DNA from: Leptothrix cholodnii SP-6
Lineage (GTDB): Bacteria > Pseudomonadota > Gammaproteobacteria > Burkholderiales > Burkholderiaceae_C
NCBI RefSeq assembly: GCF_000019785.1
Contig: NC_010524.1
Span: 1-64,000, forward strand
DNA: 64,000 nt
Direction: 5' to 3'
The position numbers and the translations under genes were made by a program. Positions within the stretch are counted from its first letter, which is position 1. Each line of letters starts with the position of its first letter. This document shows, one piece after another, positions 12,912 through 22,954 of the stretch. The notes under the pieces are model-generated. The model was given only the letters and a program-made list of their open reading frames with translations, was not told the DNA's origin and did no database searches.

Positions 12912-13661
12912 TCAGTAGTAGTTGCCGACCAGCGAGGCCGCTTCGATCAGCAGGATGACCAGGAACATGCGCACCAGGCCCTGCAGCTCGGCGCTGGCGC
13001 GGCCCAGCCGGCGCGGTGCGGCGTCGAGCGCCGAGGCGATCGGCATCAGCGCCACGGTCAGGCCGAAGAACACGATCTTGAGCCCGAAGATCAGCGCCAC
13101 CGCCGGGCTGAAGACGCGCCCCACCGTGTGGGTGTAGGCGCCGAAGCCGGCGCTGGTGAAACCGTACACCAGCAGGTAGGCCACCACCAGCGTGACGACG
13201 CAGCTGACGGCCGCCATCAGCAGCGCGCAGAACACGCTGGCGGCCATGCGCGGCAGCACCTCGCTGCGCAGGCGCTGCAGGCCTTGCGGGCTCCAGGCGT
13301 CCCAGCCGTCGCGTGCGCGCAAGGCGGCGATCTCGGCGGCGTTGGGGATCGTGCAGCGCAGCGCGGCGAACAGCGCCGCGGCCAGCGGGATCAGCTCGAG
13401 CACCAGCACCCGCACCACCATCTCGAGCGCGTACTGGCTCAGGCCGTAGCTGAGCGCGGTCACCAGCACGATGCGGATCACGACCAGGCTGATCAGCGTG
13501 GTCAGCACCGTGAACCCGAGCAGCGCCGGCCCGGTGCCGAGCGCGATGTGGCGCGCCATCTCGCGGCGGTTGTGCGCGCCGTAGCTCGACGGCGTGAGCG
13601 CCAGCACCACCAGCAGCGCGCCCAGGTGCACGGTGCGCCACCAGCCGATCAGCCACTGCAT
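12912..13661 (-). CDS. MlaE-family ABC transporter permease
   Basis: 249 aa membrane protein with about five to six hydrophobic segments. It is the permease partner of MCE proteins in phospholipid transport and precedes mlaD by 5 bp. No mlaF ATPase gene is in the neighbourhood, although MlaE permeases need one, so the ATPase must be encoded elsewhere or shared. The N-terminal portion (HNRREMARHIALGTGPAL) and the alternation of hydrophobic helices support the family. Confidence 0.82.
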   Translation of the reverse strand: MQWLIGWWRTVHLGALLVVLALTPSSYGAHNRREMARHIALGTGPALLGFTVLTTLISLVVIRIVLVTALSYGLSQYALEMVVRVLVLELIPLAAALFAALRCTIPNAAEIAALRARDGWDAWSPQGLQRLRSEVLPRMAASVFCALLMAAVSCVVTLVVAYLLVYGFTSAGFGAYTHTVGRVFSPAVALIFGLKIVFFGLTVALMPIASALDAAPRRLGRASAELQGLVRMFLVILLIEAASLVGNYY

Positions 13662-13709
13662 GTCAGCACCACCGGCAGCGAACGACGTGGGCGCGGGGGC
13701 TGTTTCATC

Positions 13710-14801
13710 CTAGCGGCCCGCCGCGGCGGGCTCGATCACCGCGGCCCACTCGCGCCACAGCGCCAGCAGCACGGCCAGCACCACCGGGCCGACGAACAGC
13801 CCGATCAGGCCGAACGCCGCCAGCCCGCCCATCACGCCGAACAGCACCAGCAGGAAGGGGATGTCGGCGACGCCGCTGATGACCATCGGCCGCACCAGGT
13901 TGTCGATCCAGCTCACCGCCAGCCCGCCCCACAGCAGCAGGCCGATGCCCGCGCCGAGCTGGCCCTGCAGCAGCAGCCACAGCCCGATCGAGCCCCACAC
14001 CAGCGGCGCGCCGAACGGGATCAGCGCGATCACCGCGGTGGCCGCGCCCCAGAACACCGGCGCCTTCACGCCCGCCACCCAATAGCCCAGCCCGGCCATC
14101 AGGCCTTGCGCCGTGGCCGCCAGCAGCAGGCCGTAGACGACCGCGCGGGTGGTGTCGCCGACGGCATTGAAATAGCCGTCGACCCGCTCGCCGAGCAGGC
14201 CCTGCAGGATGCGGCGCAGCTGCTCGAGCAGGCGGTCGCCATCGCGGAACAGGAAGAACGACGTCACCAGCGCGACGCCGAACAGCAGCGCGTTGACGCC
14301 GACGTCGCCGAGGATGCGCAGCGTGCGGCCGGCCCACTGTTCGGCCAGCTCGGTCAGCTGCAGCTTGAGCGCGGCACGGTCGCCGCCGAACTCGGCCAGG
14401 CGCTCCTGCAGCCACGGGCCGAGCAGCGGGATGCGGGCGATCGGCTCGGGCAGGTGCGGGCCGGTCTGCAGCAGGGCGGTGACCTCGCGGAAGGCCAGGA
14501 TCAGCTCGCCGCGCAGCAGCAGGCCCAGCCACAGCAGCGTCACGCCCAGCGTCAGCGTCAGCACGCCGCTCATCGCCAGCGCAGCCCAGGCGCGGTGGCC
14601 ACGCAGCAGCGCCAGCGTGCGCACATGCAGCGGCCACGAGACGTAGACCAGGATCGCCGCCCAGGCGATCGAGACCAGGAACGGCCGCATCACCACGAAG
14701 CCGACCAGCAGCAACGCCCCGAGCAGGCCGGCCACCACGGTGCGGTGCAGCCAGCGCGGCGTGGTTCTTTCGGGCATCGAGGATCTTTCGGAGGGTTTCA
14801 T
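13710..14801 (-). CDS. AI-2E-type transporter (PerM/YdiK family)
   Basis: 363 aa inner-membrane protein with about seven to eight hydrophobic segments and the family pattern of a long amphipathic loop in the middle (residues about 110-200). The C-terminal half has NAVGDTTRAVVYGLLLAAT, IPFGAPLVWGSIGLW and DNLVRPMVISG, typical of AI-2E transporter (UPF0118) proteins. Members export autoinducer-2 or act as Na+/H+ antiporters, so the substrate cannot be told from sequence. The start overlaps the stop of the MazG-like gene (ATGA at 14798-14801). Confidence 0.9.
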   Translation of the reverse strand: MKPSERSSMPERTTPRWLHRTVVAGLLGALLLVGFVVMRPFLVSIAWAAILVYVSWPLHVRTLALLRGHRAWAALAMSGVLTLTLGVTLLWLGLLLRGELILAFREVTALLQTGPHLPEPIARIPLLGPWLQERLAEFGGDRAALKLQLTELAEQWAGRTLRILGDVGVNALLFGVALVTSFFLFRDGDRLLEQLRRILQGLLGERVDGYFNAVGDTTRAVVYGLLLAATAQGLMAGLGYWVAGVKAPVFWGAATAVIALIPFGAPLVWGSIGLWLLLQGQLGAGIGLLLWGGLAVSWIDNLVRPMVISGVADIPFLLVLFGVMGGLAAFGLIGLFVGPVVLAVLLALWREWAAVIEPAAAGR

Positions 14802-15178
14802 GACGGCTCATCGGTGCCGAGCTGGCGCGCCGCGGCCAGCGAGGCGCTGGCCTGGCCGACCGGGTACTTGGCGGCGTTGAGCCGCAGCTTGCGCTCGACC
14901 GCCTGCGCCACGTCGACGCCGCAGCGGTCGGCGATCTGCAGCAGGTAGACCAGCACGTCGGCGATTTCCTCGCTCAGGTGCTGCTGCACGGCGGGCTGCC
15001 CGGCCACGCGGGTCGAGGCCTCGGGGCTCATCCACTGGAAGATCTCGACCAGCTCGCCGGCCTCGACCACCATCGCCATCGCCAGGTTCTTGGGCGTCTG
15101 GTAGGGCTCCCAGCCGCGCTCGTCGGAGAACACCCGCAGGCGCGCCTGCAGGCCGGCCACGTCGAGCGGGGCGCTCAT
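14798..15178 (-). CDS. MazG-like nucleotide pyrophosphohydrolase
   Basis: 126 aa all-alpha NTP pyrophosphatase of the MazG/RS21-C6 (dCTPase-like) family. It carries the metal-binding pattern EAGELVEIFQW followed by EEIADVLVYLLQIAD. These enzymes hydrolyse (d)NTPs to monophosphates and clean up unwanted nucleotides. Both ends overlap neighbours by ATGA (with the oxygenase upstream and the permease downstream), so it sits inside one translationally coupled chain. Single domain, cytoplasmic. Confidence 0.88.
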   Translation of the reverse strand: MSAPLDVAGLQARLRVFSDERGWEPYQTPKNLAMAMVVEAGELVEIFQWMSPEASTRVAGQPAVQQHLSEEIADVLVYLLQIADRCGVDVAQAVERKLRLNAAKYPVGQASASLAAARQLGTDEPS

Positions 15179-16038
15179 GCCTTGAGCCCCAGTTCGCGCA
15201 GCCGCTCGAGCAGGTAGCTGCCGGCGGTGTGGCGCGCCGACAGCCGCACCTGCGGGCGCGGATGCAGGAACAGCGGCAGCGAGATGCGCGACACCCGCGC
15301 GCCTTCGCCCTGCGGGTTGACCACGCGGTGGGTGGTCGACGGGTAGTGGCCGCCGGAGGCCTCCTGCAGCATGTCGCCGATGTTGATGACCAGCAGGTTC
15401 TGCGTGCTGTCGCGCGCGCAGGGCACGTCGAGCCAGCGGCCGTCGCGGCCGCGCACCTGCAGGCCGGGCTCGCTGGCTGCGGGCAGCAGGGTCAGCAGGT
15501 TGATGTCTTCATGTGGCGCCGAGCGCAGCGCGCCGGCCGGCTCGTCGCCACGCAGCGGCGGGTAGCGCAGGATGCGCAGCAGCGTCTGCTCGCTGCCCGC
15601 GATCATCTGCGGCAGCGGCTCGCTGTAGCGCGCGCGCACCTCGGGCGGGCTGTGCGCCTCGACCCAGCCGAGCAGCTGCGCCGCCAGCGCCTCGGCCTGC
15701 ACCGCGTAACGGCGCGCCGCGTCGCTGACCTCGCGCGGGTAGCGGCCCCACGGGTAGTGGTGGAAGAACTCCTTCAGGTCCTTGTGCGTGTGGCCCTTGG
15801 CGGTCTCGGACACCTGCGCCGAGACGTAGCCGTCCTGGCGTTGCGGGTCGAGCGCGTAGGCGTGTTTGGCCTCGCTGTCGAAGAACGCCAGCCACTCGGC
15901 GTAGATCCCCTGAATCAGCGCCGCCTCGATCGGGGGGTTGACCAGGACCGCGAAGCCGGTGTCGCGTAGGCTGGCACAGAACCGCTGCGGCGCATCGGCG
16001 GCGGCAGGGTCGATGAGCGGGAAGACGCTGAGAGTCAT
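15175..16038 (-). CDS. 2-oxoglutarate/Fe(II) oxygenase, isopenicillin N synthase-like
   Basis: 287 aa non-haem iron oxygenase. It has the HxD...H iron triad (APHEDINLLTLLP; later STTHRVVNP) and the RxS motif (VSRISLPLFLHP) that binds the 2-oxoglutarate carboxylate. The N-terminal cap (FPLIDPAAADAPQRFCASLR, DTGFAVLVN) fits the isopenicillin N synthase/flavonol synthase superfamily. The substrate is unknown; bacterial homologues are widespread and mostly uncharacterised. It heads the overlapping minus-strand chain. The promoter is expected in the 16039-16277 gap shared with divergent pelA. Confidence 0.88.
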   Translation of the reverse strand: MTLSVFPLIDPAAADAPQRFCASLRDTGFAVLVNPPIEAALIQGIYAEWLAFFDSEAKHAYALDPQRQDGYVSAQVSETAKGHTHKDLKEFFHHYPWGRYPREVSDAARRYAVQAEALAAQLLGWVEAHSPPEVRARYSEPLPQMIAGSEQTLLRILRYPPLRGDEPAGALRSAPHEDINLLTLLPAASEPGLQVRGRDGRWLDVPCARDSTQNLLVINIGDMLQEASGGHYPSTTHRVVNPQGEGARVSRISLPLFLHPRPQVRLSARHTAGSYLLERLRELGLKA

Positions 16039-16277
16039 GCGGTGGATAGCTCCGGCGCAGGTTGGTACGGGTCGGCCGCATTCACGCGGCAGCGCGAACT
16101 GATCTTCTGTGCCGCCTTGACGGTTTCGAATCGCAACTTGTTACGACGAGCCGATACACCTCGCCTCCCGATTGCATCATCCGGCGCCACGGTCAGACCG
16201 GTCATGCGCAGGCATCGGCGGTCGACACATTCTGCAATATCAACCCACCAACCCCCGGAGCATCGGCGACGACTGGC
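16039..16277. promoter_or_regulatory. Divergent intergenic region before the pel operon
   Basis: 239 bp between the oxygenase gene (minus) and pelA (plus), somewhat less GC-rich than its surroundings. A possible -35 element TTGACG is at 16117-16122 on the plus strand, with a weak TTACGA at 16141-16146. No other gene is seen. Regulation of pel by c-di-GMP-responsive proteins is expected from other species, but I can name no binding site here. Confidence 0.35.
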
Positions 16278-19187
16278 ATGAGCGCACACGTCTGCATCGA
16301 ACGACAACCCTGCATCGACCGGCCGGCTGCCCCCGCGGCACGGCGCCGCGGTTGCGTGCGCGCGACAGTGGGCCGGATCCTGGCTGTGGCGTGGGGGGTG
16401 TGCATGCTGTGGCTGCCGATGCTCGGTGGCGCGCACGCAGCCAGCCGCCTACCTGCTAGTACCGCGCTGTATTACGGCGCCGAGCCGCCGTTCGACGAGC
16501 TGGCCGCGTTCGACTGGGTGGTGCTCGAACCCGGCCACGGCCACGACCTGGCGCAGGCGGGCGCGCGCATGCCGCGCACGCAGCTGCTGGCCTACCTGTC
16601 GGTCGGCGAGGTGCTGCCGCAGGCGCCGCACTACGCCGCCCTGCCGCCGGCCTGGCGGATCGGCCACAACGCCTCCTGGCGCAGCGAGGTGCTCGACCAG
16701 CGCCCGGCCGACTGGCCGGCCTGGTTCGTCGAGCAGGTGGCGCGGCCGCAGTGGCAGCGCGGCTACCGCGGCTTCTTCCTGGACACGCTCGACTCGTATC
16801 AGCTGGTCGCGGCCACCGCCGAGGAACGCGCGCTGCAGCAGGCCGGCCTGGTGCGCGTGATCCGGGCGCTGCGGGCGGCCTTCCCGTCGGCCCGGCTGAT
16901 CGTCAACCGCGGCTTCGAGCTGCTGCCGCAGGTGGCCACCCAGGTCGACATGGTGGCGGCCGAGTCGCTCTACCGGCGCTGGAACCCGGTCGATGCGCGC
17001 TACGAGGACGTGAGCGCCGACGACCGCGCCTGGCTGCTCGCGCAGTTCGAGCAGGTGCGCGAGCAGCACGGCCTGCCGCTGCTGGCGATCGACTATGTGG
17101 CACCCGGCGACCGCGCACGGGCGCGCGAACTGGCTGCTCGCATCGCCGCGCACGGCCTCCAGCCCTTTGTCGTCAACGGGGCGCTCGACCAGCTCGGGCT
17201 CGGTGCCATCGAGGTGCTGCCGCGCCGGGTGCTGATGCTGCACGACGCGCCGATGCAGCGCGCCTCCGACATCACCTACTCGGTGATCCACCAGTACGTC
17301 GACATGCCGGTGTTCCACCTCGGCCTGATCCCGCAGCACCTGCAGGTCGACCGCGATGCGCTGCCCGACTACCCGCTGGCCGGGCGCATCGCCGGCATCG
17401 TCACGCATTTCGACAGCGATCGCGCCCGCCCGGCGCTGGCGGCGTTCCTGAAGCGCGCGATCGCCGAGGGCATCAAGGTCGTCAGCCTGGGCCAGCCCGG
17501 CGTGGGCAGCGGCCCGGCACTGGCCGAGACCTTCGGCCTGCAGACCCGCCCGGGTGCGCCGCTGCCGCTGGCGCCGGTGCGCGTGAGCCAGCAGGGCCGC
17601 GAGATCGGCTTCGAGCTGGCGCCGCTGCCGACCGTGGCGGGCTTCCGCCCGCTCGCCGCCCCCCCGGGCGCGCAGCCGCTGCTGACGCTGCGCGACGCCC
17701 GCGGCGCCACGATGGACGCCATCGCCTTCACGCCCTGGGGCGGCTATGCGCTGTGGGGCCAGGCCCTGGCGCGCCTGCCGAGCCGGCCCGACGAGGTGCG
17801 CTGGGTGGTCGATCCGATCGCCTTCCTGCGCCAGGCGCTGGCCCTGCCGCCGATGCCGGTGCCCGATCTCGCCACCGAGACCGGCCGCCGCCTGCTGCTG
17901 GCCCATGTCGACGGCGACGGCTTCGCCAACTTCAGCGACCAGCCGGGCTCGCCGATGGCCAGCGCGGTGCTGCTGCGCGAGGTCTTCGAGCGCTACCGGG
18001 TGCCGACCACGATGTCGGTGATCGAGGGCGAGACCGCGCCGCACGGCCTGTACCCGCAGCACGCGGCCGAGCTCGAGGCGATCGCGCGGCGCATCTTCGC
18101 GCTGCCGCACGTCGAGATCGGCAGCCACAGCTACTCGCACCCCTTCAACTGGGAACGGGCCGCCGCCGCCCGGGACGACGGCCGCTACCGGCTGCAGCTG
18201 CCCGACTACGTGTTCGACACCGAGCGCGAGGTGGCGGGCTCGATCCGCTACATCGAGGAGCGCCTCGCGCCGGCCGGCAAGAAGGTGCGCCTGTACCAGT
18301 GGAGCGGCAACACCAACCCGGGCGAGGCCGCGCTGGCGGCGGTCGAGCGCGCCGGCATCGGCTCGATCAACGGCGGCGAGACGCTGATCACGCGGGCCCA
18401 GCCCTCGCTGACCAAGGTGGCACCGCCGGGGGTGCGCAAGGGCGCGCATTTCCAGGTCTATGCGCCCAACCAGAACGAGAACGTCTACACCAACCACTAC
18501 ACCGCGCCGCTGTACGGCTACGAGCGCGTGATCGAGACCTTCGAGCTGACCGGGCAGCCCTACCGACTCAAGCCGATCAACCTGTATTTCCACACCTACG
18601 CGGCGTCGCGGCAGGCCTCGCTCGAAGCGCTGCACAAGGCCTGGCGCTGGGCGCTGGCGCAGCCGGTGCACCCGGTCTTCACCTCGGCCTACGTGGCGCG
18701 GGTGCGCAACTTCGAGCAGGTCGTGATCGCCCGCGGCGCCGACGGTTTCCTGGTGCGCGGCGCGCAGGCGCTGCGGCAGCTGCGCGCACCGGCCTCGCTG
18801 GGCGTGCCGCAGATCGCCGGCAGCCGGGCGCTGGCCGGCTACACCGAGCCCGACGCCGTCGAGGGCACCGACGGCCTGGCCGGCGCGGGCGAGCGCTACC
18901 TGCACCTGGCCGCCGACGAGGCCTGGCTGCGGTTCGACCGCCAGGGCGACGGCGCGCCGCGGCTGGTCGACGCCAACGGTCGCGTCGAGGCCCACGAACA
19001 CGCCGGCGGCCGCACCCGCCTGCGCCTGGCGGCCCAGGTGCCGCTGCAGTTTTCCCTTCGGCACGGACCGCGTTGCACGGTCGCCGCCGACCCGCAGCCC
19101 GTGACGGTCTCCGCCGACCCGTCCGGCCTGTCCCGTTACGCAATGGACCCCCATGGATCAGCGACGATCACGATTGCGTGCCCCTGA
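16278..19187 (+). CDS. pelA: PelA, Pel polysaccharide deacetylase/hydrolase
   Basis: 969 aa from ATG 16278; the frame is open upstream and a GTG at 16356 (943 aa) is an alternative. P. aeruginosa PelA is 948 aa. A signal peptide (LAVAWGVCMLWLPMLGGAHA) leads into a TIM-barrel hydrolase-like domain (about 60-300, YYGAEPPFDELAAFDWVVLE) and a middle domain. The deacetylase domain follows, with HVDGDG at 543-548 and SHSYSHP with His617 and His621, the expected metal ligands. The enzyme partly deacetylates Pel in the periplasm and can cleave it. It is the first gene of the operon and its 3' end overlaps pelB by 35 bp. Confidence 0.95.
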   Translation: MSAHVCIERQPCIDRPAAPAARRRGCVRATVGRILAVAWGVCMLWLPMLGGAHAASRLPASTALYYGAEPPFDELAAFDWVVLEPGHGHDLAQAGARMPRTQLLAYLSVGEVLPQAPHYAALPPAWRIGHNASWRSEVLDQRPADWPAWFVEQVARPQWQRGYRGFFLDTLDSYQLVAATAEERALQQAGLVRVIRALRAAFPSARLIVNRGFELLPQVATQVDMVAAESLYRRWNPVDARYEDVSADDRAWLLAQFEQVREQHGLPLLAIDYVAPGDRARARELAARIAAHGLQPFVVNGALDQLGLGAIEVLPRRVLMLHDAPMQRASDITYSVIHQYVDMPVFHLGLIPQHLQVDRDALPDYPLAGRIAGIVTHFDSDRARPALAAFLKRAIAEGIKVVSLGQPGVGSGPALAETFGLQTRPGAPLPLAPVRVSQQGREIGFELAPLPTVAGFRPLAAPPGAQPLLTLRDARGATMDAIAFTPWGGYALWGQALARLPSRPDEVRWVVDPIAFLRQALALPPMPVPDLATETGRRLLLAHVDGDGFANFSDQPGSPMASAVLLREVFERYRVPTTMSVIEGETAPHGLYPQHAAELEAIARRIFALPHVEIGSHSYSHPFNWERAAAARDDGRYRLQLPDYVFDTEREVAGSIRYIEERLAPAGKKVRLYQWSGNTNPGEAALAAVERAGIGSINGGETLITRAQPSLTKVAPPGVRKGAHFQVYAPNQNENVYTNHYTAPLYGYERVIETFELTGQPYRLKPINLYFHTYAASRQASLEALHKAWRWALAQPVHPVFTSAYVARVRNFEQVVIARGADGFLVRGAQALRQLRAPASLGVPQIAGSRALAGYTEPDAVEGTDGLAGAGERYLHLAADEAWLRFDRQGDGAPRLVDANGRVEAHEHAGGRTRLRLAAQVPLQFSLRHGPRCTVAADPQPVTVSADPSGLSRYAMDPHGSATITIACP

Positions 19188-22100
19188 CGCGAGCCTGCGC
19201 GAACGCATCATCTCCACCGGCGGCCTGTTCTCGGTGGCGGCGATGGTGGCGCTGGTGCTGGTGCTGCTGTTCCCGCGCGACACGCTGATCGCGCGGCTGC
19301 ACACCGAGGCCCGCAACGACCCGCTCAGCGCCCACTACCTGACCATCCTGCTGCGCAGCGAGTCCGACAACGCCGACCTGCGCCTGCTGCTGGCCGAGCG
19401 CCATCACGCGCTCGGCCAGCTCGAGCGCGCCGACGCGGTGCTCACCCCGCTGCTGGCCGAGCTGCCCGATCCGGCCCGGCAGCGCCGCGCCCGGCAGCTC
19501 CATCTCGAGGTGCGCCAGCGCCAGCTGGCGGCGCTGGCGCCGGCCAGCGCGCCGGCCCGGCATCTGCGCGACGAGCTCCTGCACGAGCTGAAGACCTTGC
19601 CGCAGGCCGACTGGACACCCGAGCAGCTGCTCGATTTCGCCCGCCTCGCCAGCGAGCTCGGCGAGGCCGAACTGGCGCGCCAGTTCCACGCCCGCGGCGG
19701 GCCGGCGCTGGCGGTCGGCGCCGACAGCTTCGAGGACGCCGTGCGCAAGGCCCTCGGTGCCGGCGACTACCTCGGCGCGGCAGGCCTGCACCGCGAGGCG
19801 ATGCAGGTCGCGGCCTCGCCCGACGAACGGCGCCAGCACCTGATGGCGGCGCTGCGCATCCTGCAGTCGGGCAACCGGCTCGAAGACGCGCTGCAGCTGG
19901 CGCGCGAGCACGACGGCGTGGTCGGCAGCGACGACCGGCTGCTGCGCTACCTGATCGAGCTGTCGCTGGCGGCCAACCGGCCGGCCGTCGGCGGCCCCTA
20001 CGCGCGGCGCCTGATGCGCATGAGCCGGCACGAGGTGCGCGAGCCGGGCTGGGCCGAGCGCCTGGCCGGCGCGCTGCTGCCGAGCGCCCACGCCGCCGAG
20101 CCGGCCGCGGCCGCCGATCCCGCCGCCGGCGACCCGCAGCGGCCGTTCGACGAGGCCACCTACCTGCTCGCCTACCAGACCTTCCTGGCCACCGGCAACC
20201 AGGCCGACGCCTTTCGGGTGGCGCGCGCTGCGGTGCGCAGGGCGCCCGAACTGCGGGCCTGGCGCGAACGGCTGGCGCAGGTCGCCGAGTGGCACGGCCG
20301 CCCGGCCGACGCCCTGGTGCAGTGGCGCTGGCTGGCCGCGCAATCGCCCGAGCCGGCGCAGGCCGCGCACGCGATGGCCCAGGTGCTGCGCCTGGCGCCG
20401 GCGCTCAACGACCACGCCACGCTGCTCGACGCCTGGCAGCAGATCGCCCGCCAGCGCCCGCTCAGCCAGGCCGAGACGCTCGCGCTGGCCGCGCTGCACG
20501 AGCAGCTCGGCCAGCCGCAGGACGCGCTGGCGCTGCTGCGCGAACGCGATGCCGCCGATCCGCAGACGGTCTGGCTCGAGGCCCGCGTGGCCCTGCTCGA
20601 ACGCCTGGGCGACGTGCCCGCCACCCTCGACGCGCTGGCGCAGCTGGTGGCCCGCGACGGCGTCACCCGCGAGCGTGCGCTGCGCCTGGCCACCCTGCAC
20701 GCCGATCGCGGCGACGTGCGCCAGGCCTACGAGGCGATCGCGCCGCTGGCCGATCGGGTGCCCGAGGACGACGACGAGGTCTGGCGGCAGCTGGCCGAGC
20801 TGAGCTGGGCGCTGCAGCTCGAGCCCGAGGCGCTGCGGGCGCTGCAGGTGCGGGCCCGGCGCGACGACTTCAGCGCCGACGAGGCCGATCACCTGATCGC
20901 GCTGCTGCGCGAGCGCCGGCCCGACGAAGCGGCGCAGCTGGCCGAGGCGACCTGGCGGCGCCGGCAGAGCCCCGACCACCTGATGCTTGCGATCGAGCTG
21001 TGGTGGGCGCAGCGCGACCTGGTCCAGCTGCAACGGCTGTTCGCCTCGGTGACGCCCGACGAGCAGGCCCGGGTCGGCCGCGAAAGCGCCTTCCTGTACC
21101 TGCGTTCGCTGTGGCAGTCGGCCCGTGGTGAACACGCCGCCGCACGCCTGGACATGCGGCGCGCGCTGGTCGCCGAGCCGCAGGACGTCGCGCTGCGCAG
21201 CACGCTGATCTTCATGCTGATCGAGGCCGGCGAGCGCGACGAGCTGGCCCGGCTGGTCGACGAGACGGTGTCCGTCGGCGCCGCCGATGCGCGCCTGGAT
21301 GCGGCCCTGGCGGCCGCCTGGGGCGCGCTCGGCCAGCCGCGCCGCGCCCTGCCGTTCTGGCGCCGCCAGGCCGCCGAGCGGCGTGGCGATGCGCTGTGGA
21401 TGTTCGGTTACGCCGACGCCCTGCTGGCCGCCGACTGGCCGCAGGTGACCGAGGCGGTGCAGCGCCAGGCGCTCGACGCGATCCGCCGACGGCCGGCTGC
21501 GCGCAGTGCCGACGCCGCGCCGGCCGATGCCGAGTCGCGCGCCGTGATGCTGCAGGTGGCACGGCTGACGCTGGCGCGCGCGCCCGGTGATCCGAGCCTG
21601 GCGGTGCTGCGCCGGCTGCTGCAGCAGCAAGGCGGGCCCGCCGCCGACCCGGCCTTCGACGCCGCTGCCGACGAGCTGGCGCTGAGCTGGCTGCTGTCGG
21701 GCGAACAGTTCGAGCCGGCGCGGGTCTGGCTGTGGCAACGCTACGCGCGTCTGCTCTCGGCGCCGCCGTGGGCCGCGCTGATGCTGGCGCTGCACGAGCG
21801 CGATCTCGATGCGGTGCAGCGCCTGTACACCCGGCACCTGGCCACGCTGCCGGCGTCGACCCGCATCGAGGCCCTGAGCGCGCTCGGCCGCCGTGCCGAG
21901 GCCCACGACCTGCGCGTGGCCGAACTGGGTCGCCGCGACGACGATGCCCTGCACGAGGCGCTGGTCAACGAGGCCTGGGCCCGTCCGCGCGCGCTCGAAT
22001 GGGGCTGGACCCGGCACCGCAGCGGCGTGCAGACCGACGTCGCCGCGCTGCTGCTGCGCGCACCGGTCGATGCTGCCACCCAGGCCGAGCTGCAGTTCGA

Positions 22101-22902
22101 GCGCATCGGCCTGCGCAGCACCGACGCGCGCGCGCTGACCGGCGTGCCCGCACAGGCCGAGGCGCTGCTGCTGACCCTGCGCCACGCCATCGACCCGGCC
22201 AGCGAGGCCACGCTGACCCTGGGCCGCCACGGTGCCTGGGCCGACACCCCCCGCCTGGCCCTGGCCGCGCGCACCCGCCTCGATGGCGGCGTGCAGCTGC
22301 AGGCCGCGATCGACTGGAACCAGCCGACCGAAGAAAGCAGCGCGCTCGCGGTGGCCGGCGTGCGCCACCGCCTGCTGCTGGCGGTCGACCTGCCGATCGC
22401 GCCGACCACGCAGGCGCACGTCGAGCTGCAGGCGCTGGCCTTCGGCCTGCAGGACGGCCCGCGGCTGGGCGGCGGCGTCGGCCTCGAATGGACGCTCACC
22501 CAGTGGCTGCGTCTGGCGCAGCCCGATCTGGCCGTGCGGGTGTTCGGCAGCCACCGCCGCCACCACGCTGCCGACACCGTGCTGCCCGCCGCCACCGCCC
22601 GGCTCGACCCGTCGGGCAGCGTGCCCGGGGCCGGTTTCTTCATGCCCGCCGGTTACGCGCTGTACGGCGTCGGCCTGAGCTCGGGGGTGGCGCTGCGCGA
22701 GGCCGCCAGCCGCGCCTGGCGGCCGTTTGCCGACCTGCGCCTGACCCGCCACGACCAGCTCGGCGTCGGCCACGGCGCCAGCCTCGGGCTGGCCGGCAGC
22801 CTGCTCGGCGGCGACCAGCTGGCACTGTCGGTCAGCCTGCTGCGCGACGGCGCCGGCGGCAGCGGCCGCGAGGCCGGCCTGCGTTACGCGCTGCGGTTCT
22901 GA
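19153..22902 (+). CDS. pelB: PelB, outer-membrane export porin with TPR scaffold
   Basis: 1249 aa. An N-terminal membrane segment (GLFSVAAMVALVLVLLFP) anchors a long periplasmic helical region of TPR repeats (about 60-880). A C-terminal beta-barrel (about 890-1249) ends in RYALRF, the terminal aromatic signal recognised by the Bam machinery. P. aeruginosa PelB is 1193 aa with the same plan. PelB moves Pel across the outer membrane with PelC and recruits PelA through its TPRs. The start ATG lies inside the pelA 3' end. Confidence 0.93.
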   Translation: MDQRRSRLRAPDASLRERIISTGGLFSVAAMVALVLVLLFPRDTLIARLHTEARNDPLSAHYLTILLRSESDNADLRLLLAERHHALGQLERADAVLTPLLAELPDPARQRRARQLHLEVRQRQLAALAPASAPARHLRDELLHELKTLPQADWTPEQLLDFARLASELGEAELARQFHARGGPALAVGADSFEDAVRKALGAGDYLGAAGLHREAMQVAASPDERRQHLMAALRILQSGNRLEDALQLAREHDGVVGSDDRLLRYLIELSLAANRPAVGGPYARRLMRMSRHEVREPGWAERLAGALLPSAHAAEPAAAADPAAGDPQRPFDEATYLLAYQTFLATGNQADAFRVARAAVRRAPELRAWRERLAQVAEWHGRPADALVQWRWLAAQSPEPAQAAHAMAQVLRLAPALNDHATLLDAWQQIARQRPLSQAETLALAALHEQLGQPQDALALLRERDAADPQTVWLEARVALLERLGDVPATLDALAQLVARDGVTRERALRLATLHADRGDVRQAYEAIAPLADRVPEDDDEVWRQLAELSWALQLEPEALRALQVRARRDDFSADEADHLIALLRERRPDEAAQLAEATWRRRQSPDHLMLAIELWWAQRDLVQLQRLFASVTPDEQARVGRESAFLYLRSLWQSARGEHAAARLDMRRALVAEPQDVALRSTLIFMLIEAGERDELARLVDETVSVGAADARLDAALAAAWGALGQPRRALPFWRRQAAERRGDALWMFGYADALLAADWPQVTEAVQRQALDAIRRRPAARSADAAPADAESRAVMLQVARLTLARAPGDPSLAVLRRLLQQQGGPAADPAFDAAADELALSWLLSGEQFEPARVWLWQRYARLLSAPPWAALMLALHERDLDAVQRLYTRHLATLPASTRIEALSALGRRAEAHDLRVAELGRRDDDALHEALVNEAWARPRALEWGWTRHRSGVQTDVAALLLRAPVDAATQAELQFERIGLRSTDARALTGVPAQAEALLLTLRHAIDPASEATLTLGRHGAWADTPRLALAARTRLDGGVQLQAAIDWNQPTEESSALAVAGVRHRLLLAVDLPIAPTTQAHVELQALAFGLQDGPRLGGGVGLEWTLTQWLRLAQPDLAVRVFGSHRRHHAADTVLPAATARLDPSGSVPGAGFFMPAGYALYGVGLSSGVALREAASRAWRPFADLRLTRHDQLGVGHGASLGLAGSLLGGDQLALSVSLLRDGAGGSGREAGLRYALRF

Positions 22903-22954
22903 TCGTCCGATGTTTCTGCTTCCACCCCGATTCGTCCCTCGCTCCGGAGTACCC

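Noticed and set aside
12873..14948. 691-codon open frame on the plus strand across mlaE and the AI-2E gene
   Set aside because: Translation is dominated by Gln, His and Arg and lies opposite genes with clear membrane-protein motifs.
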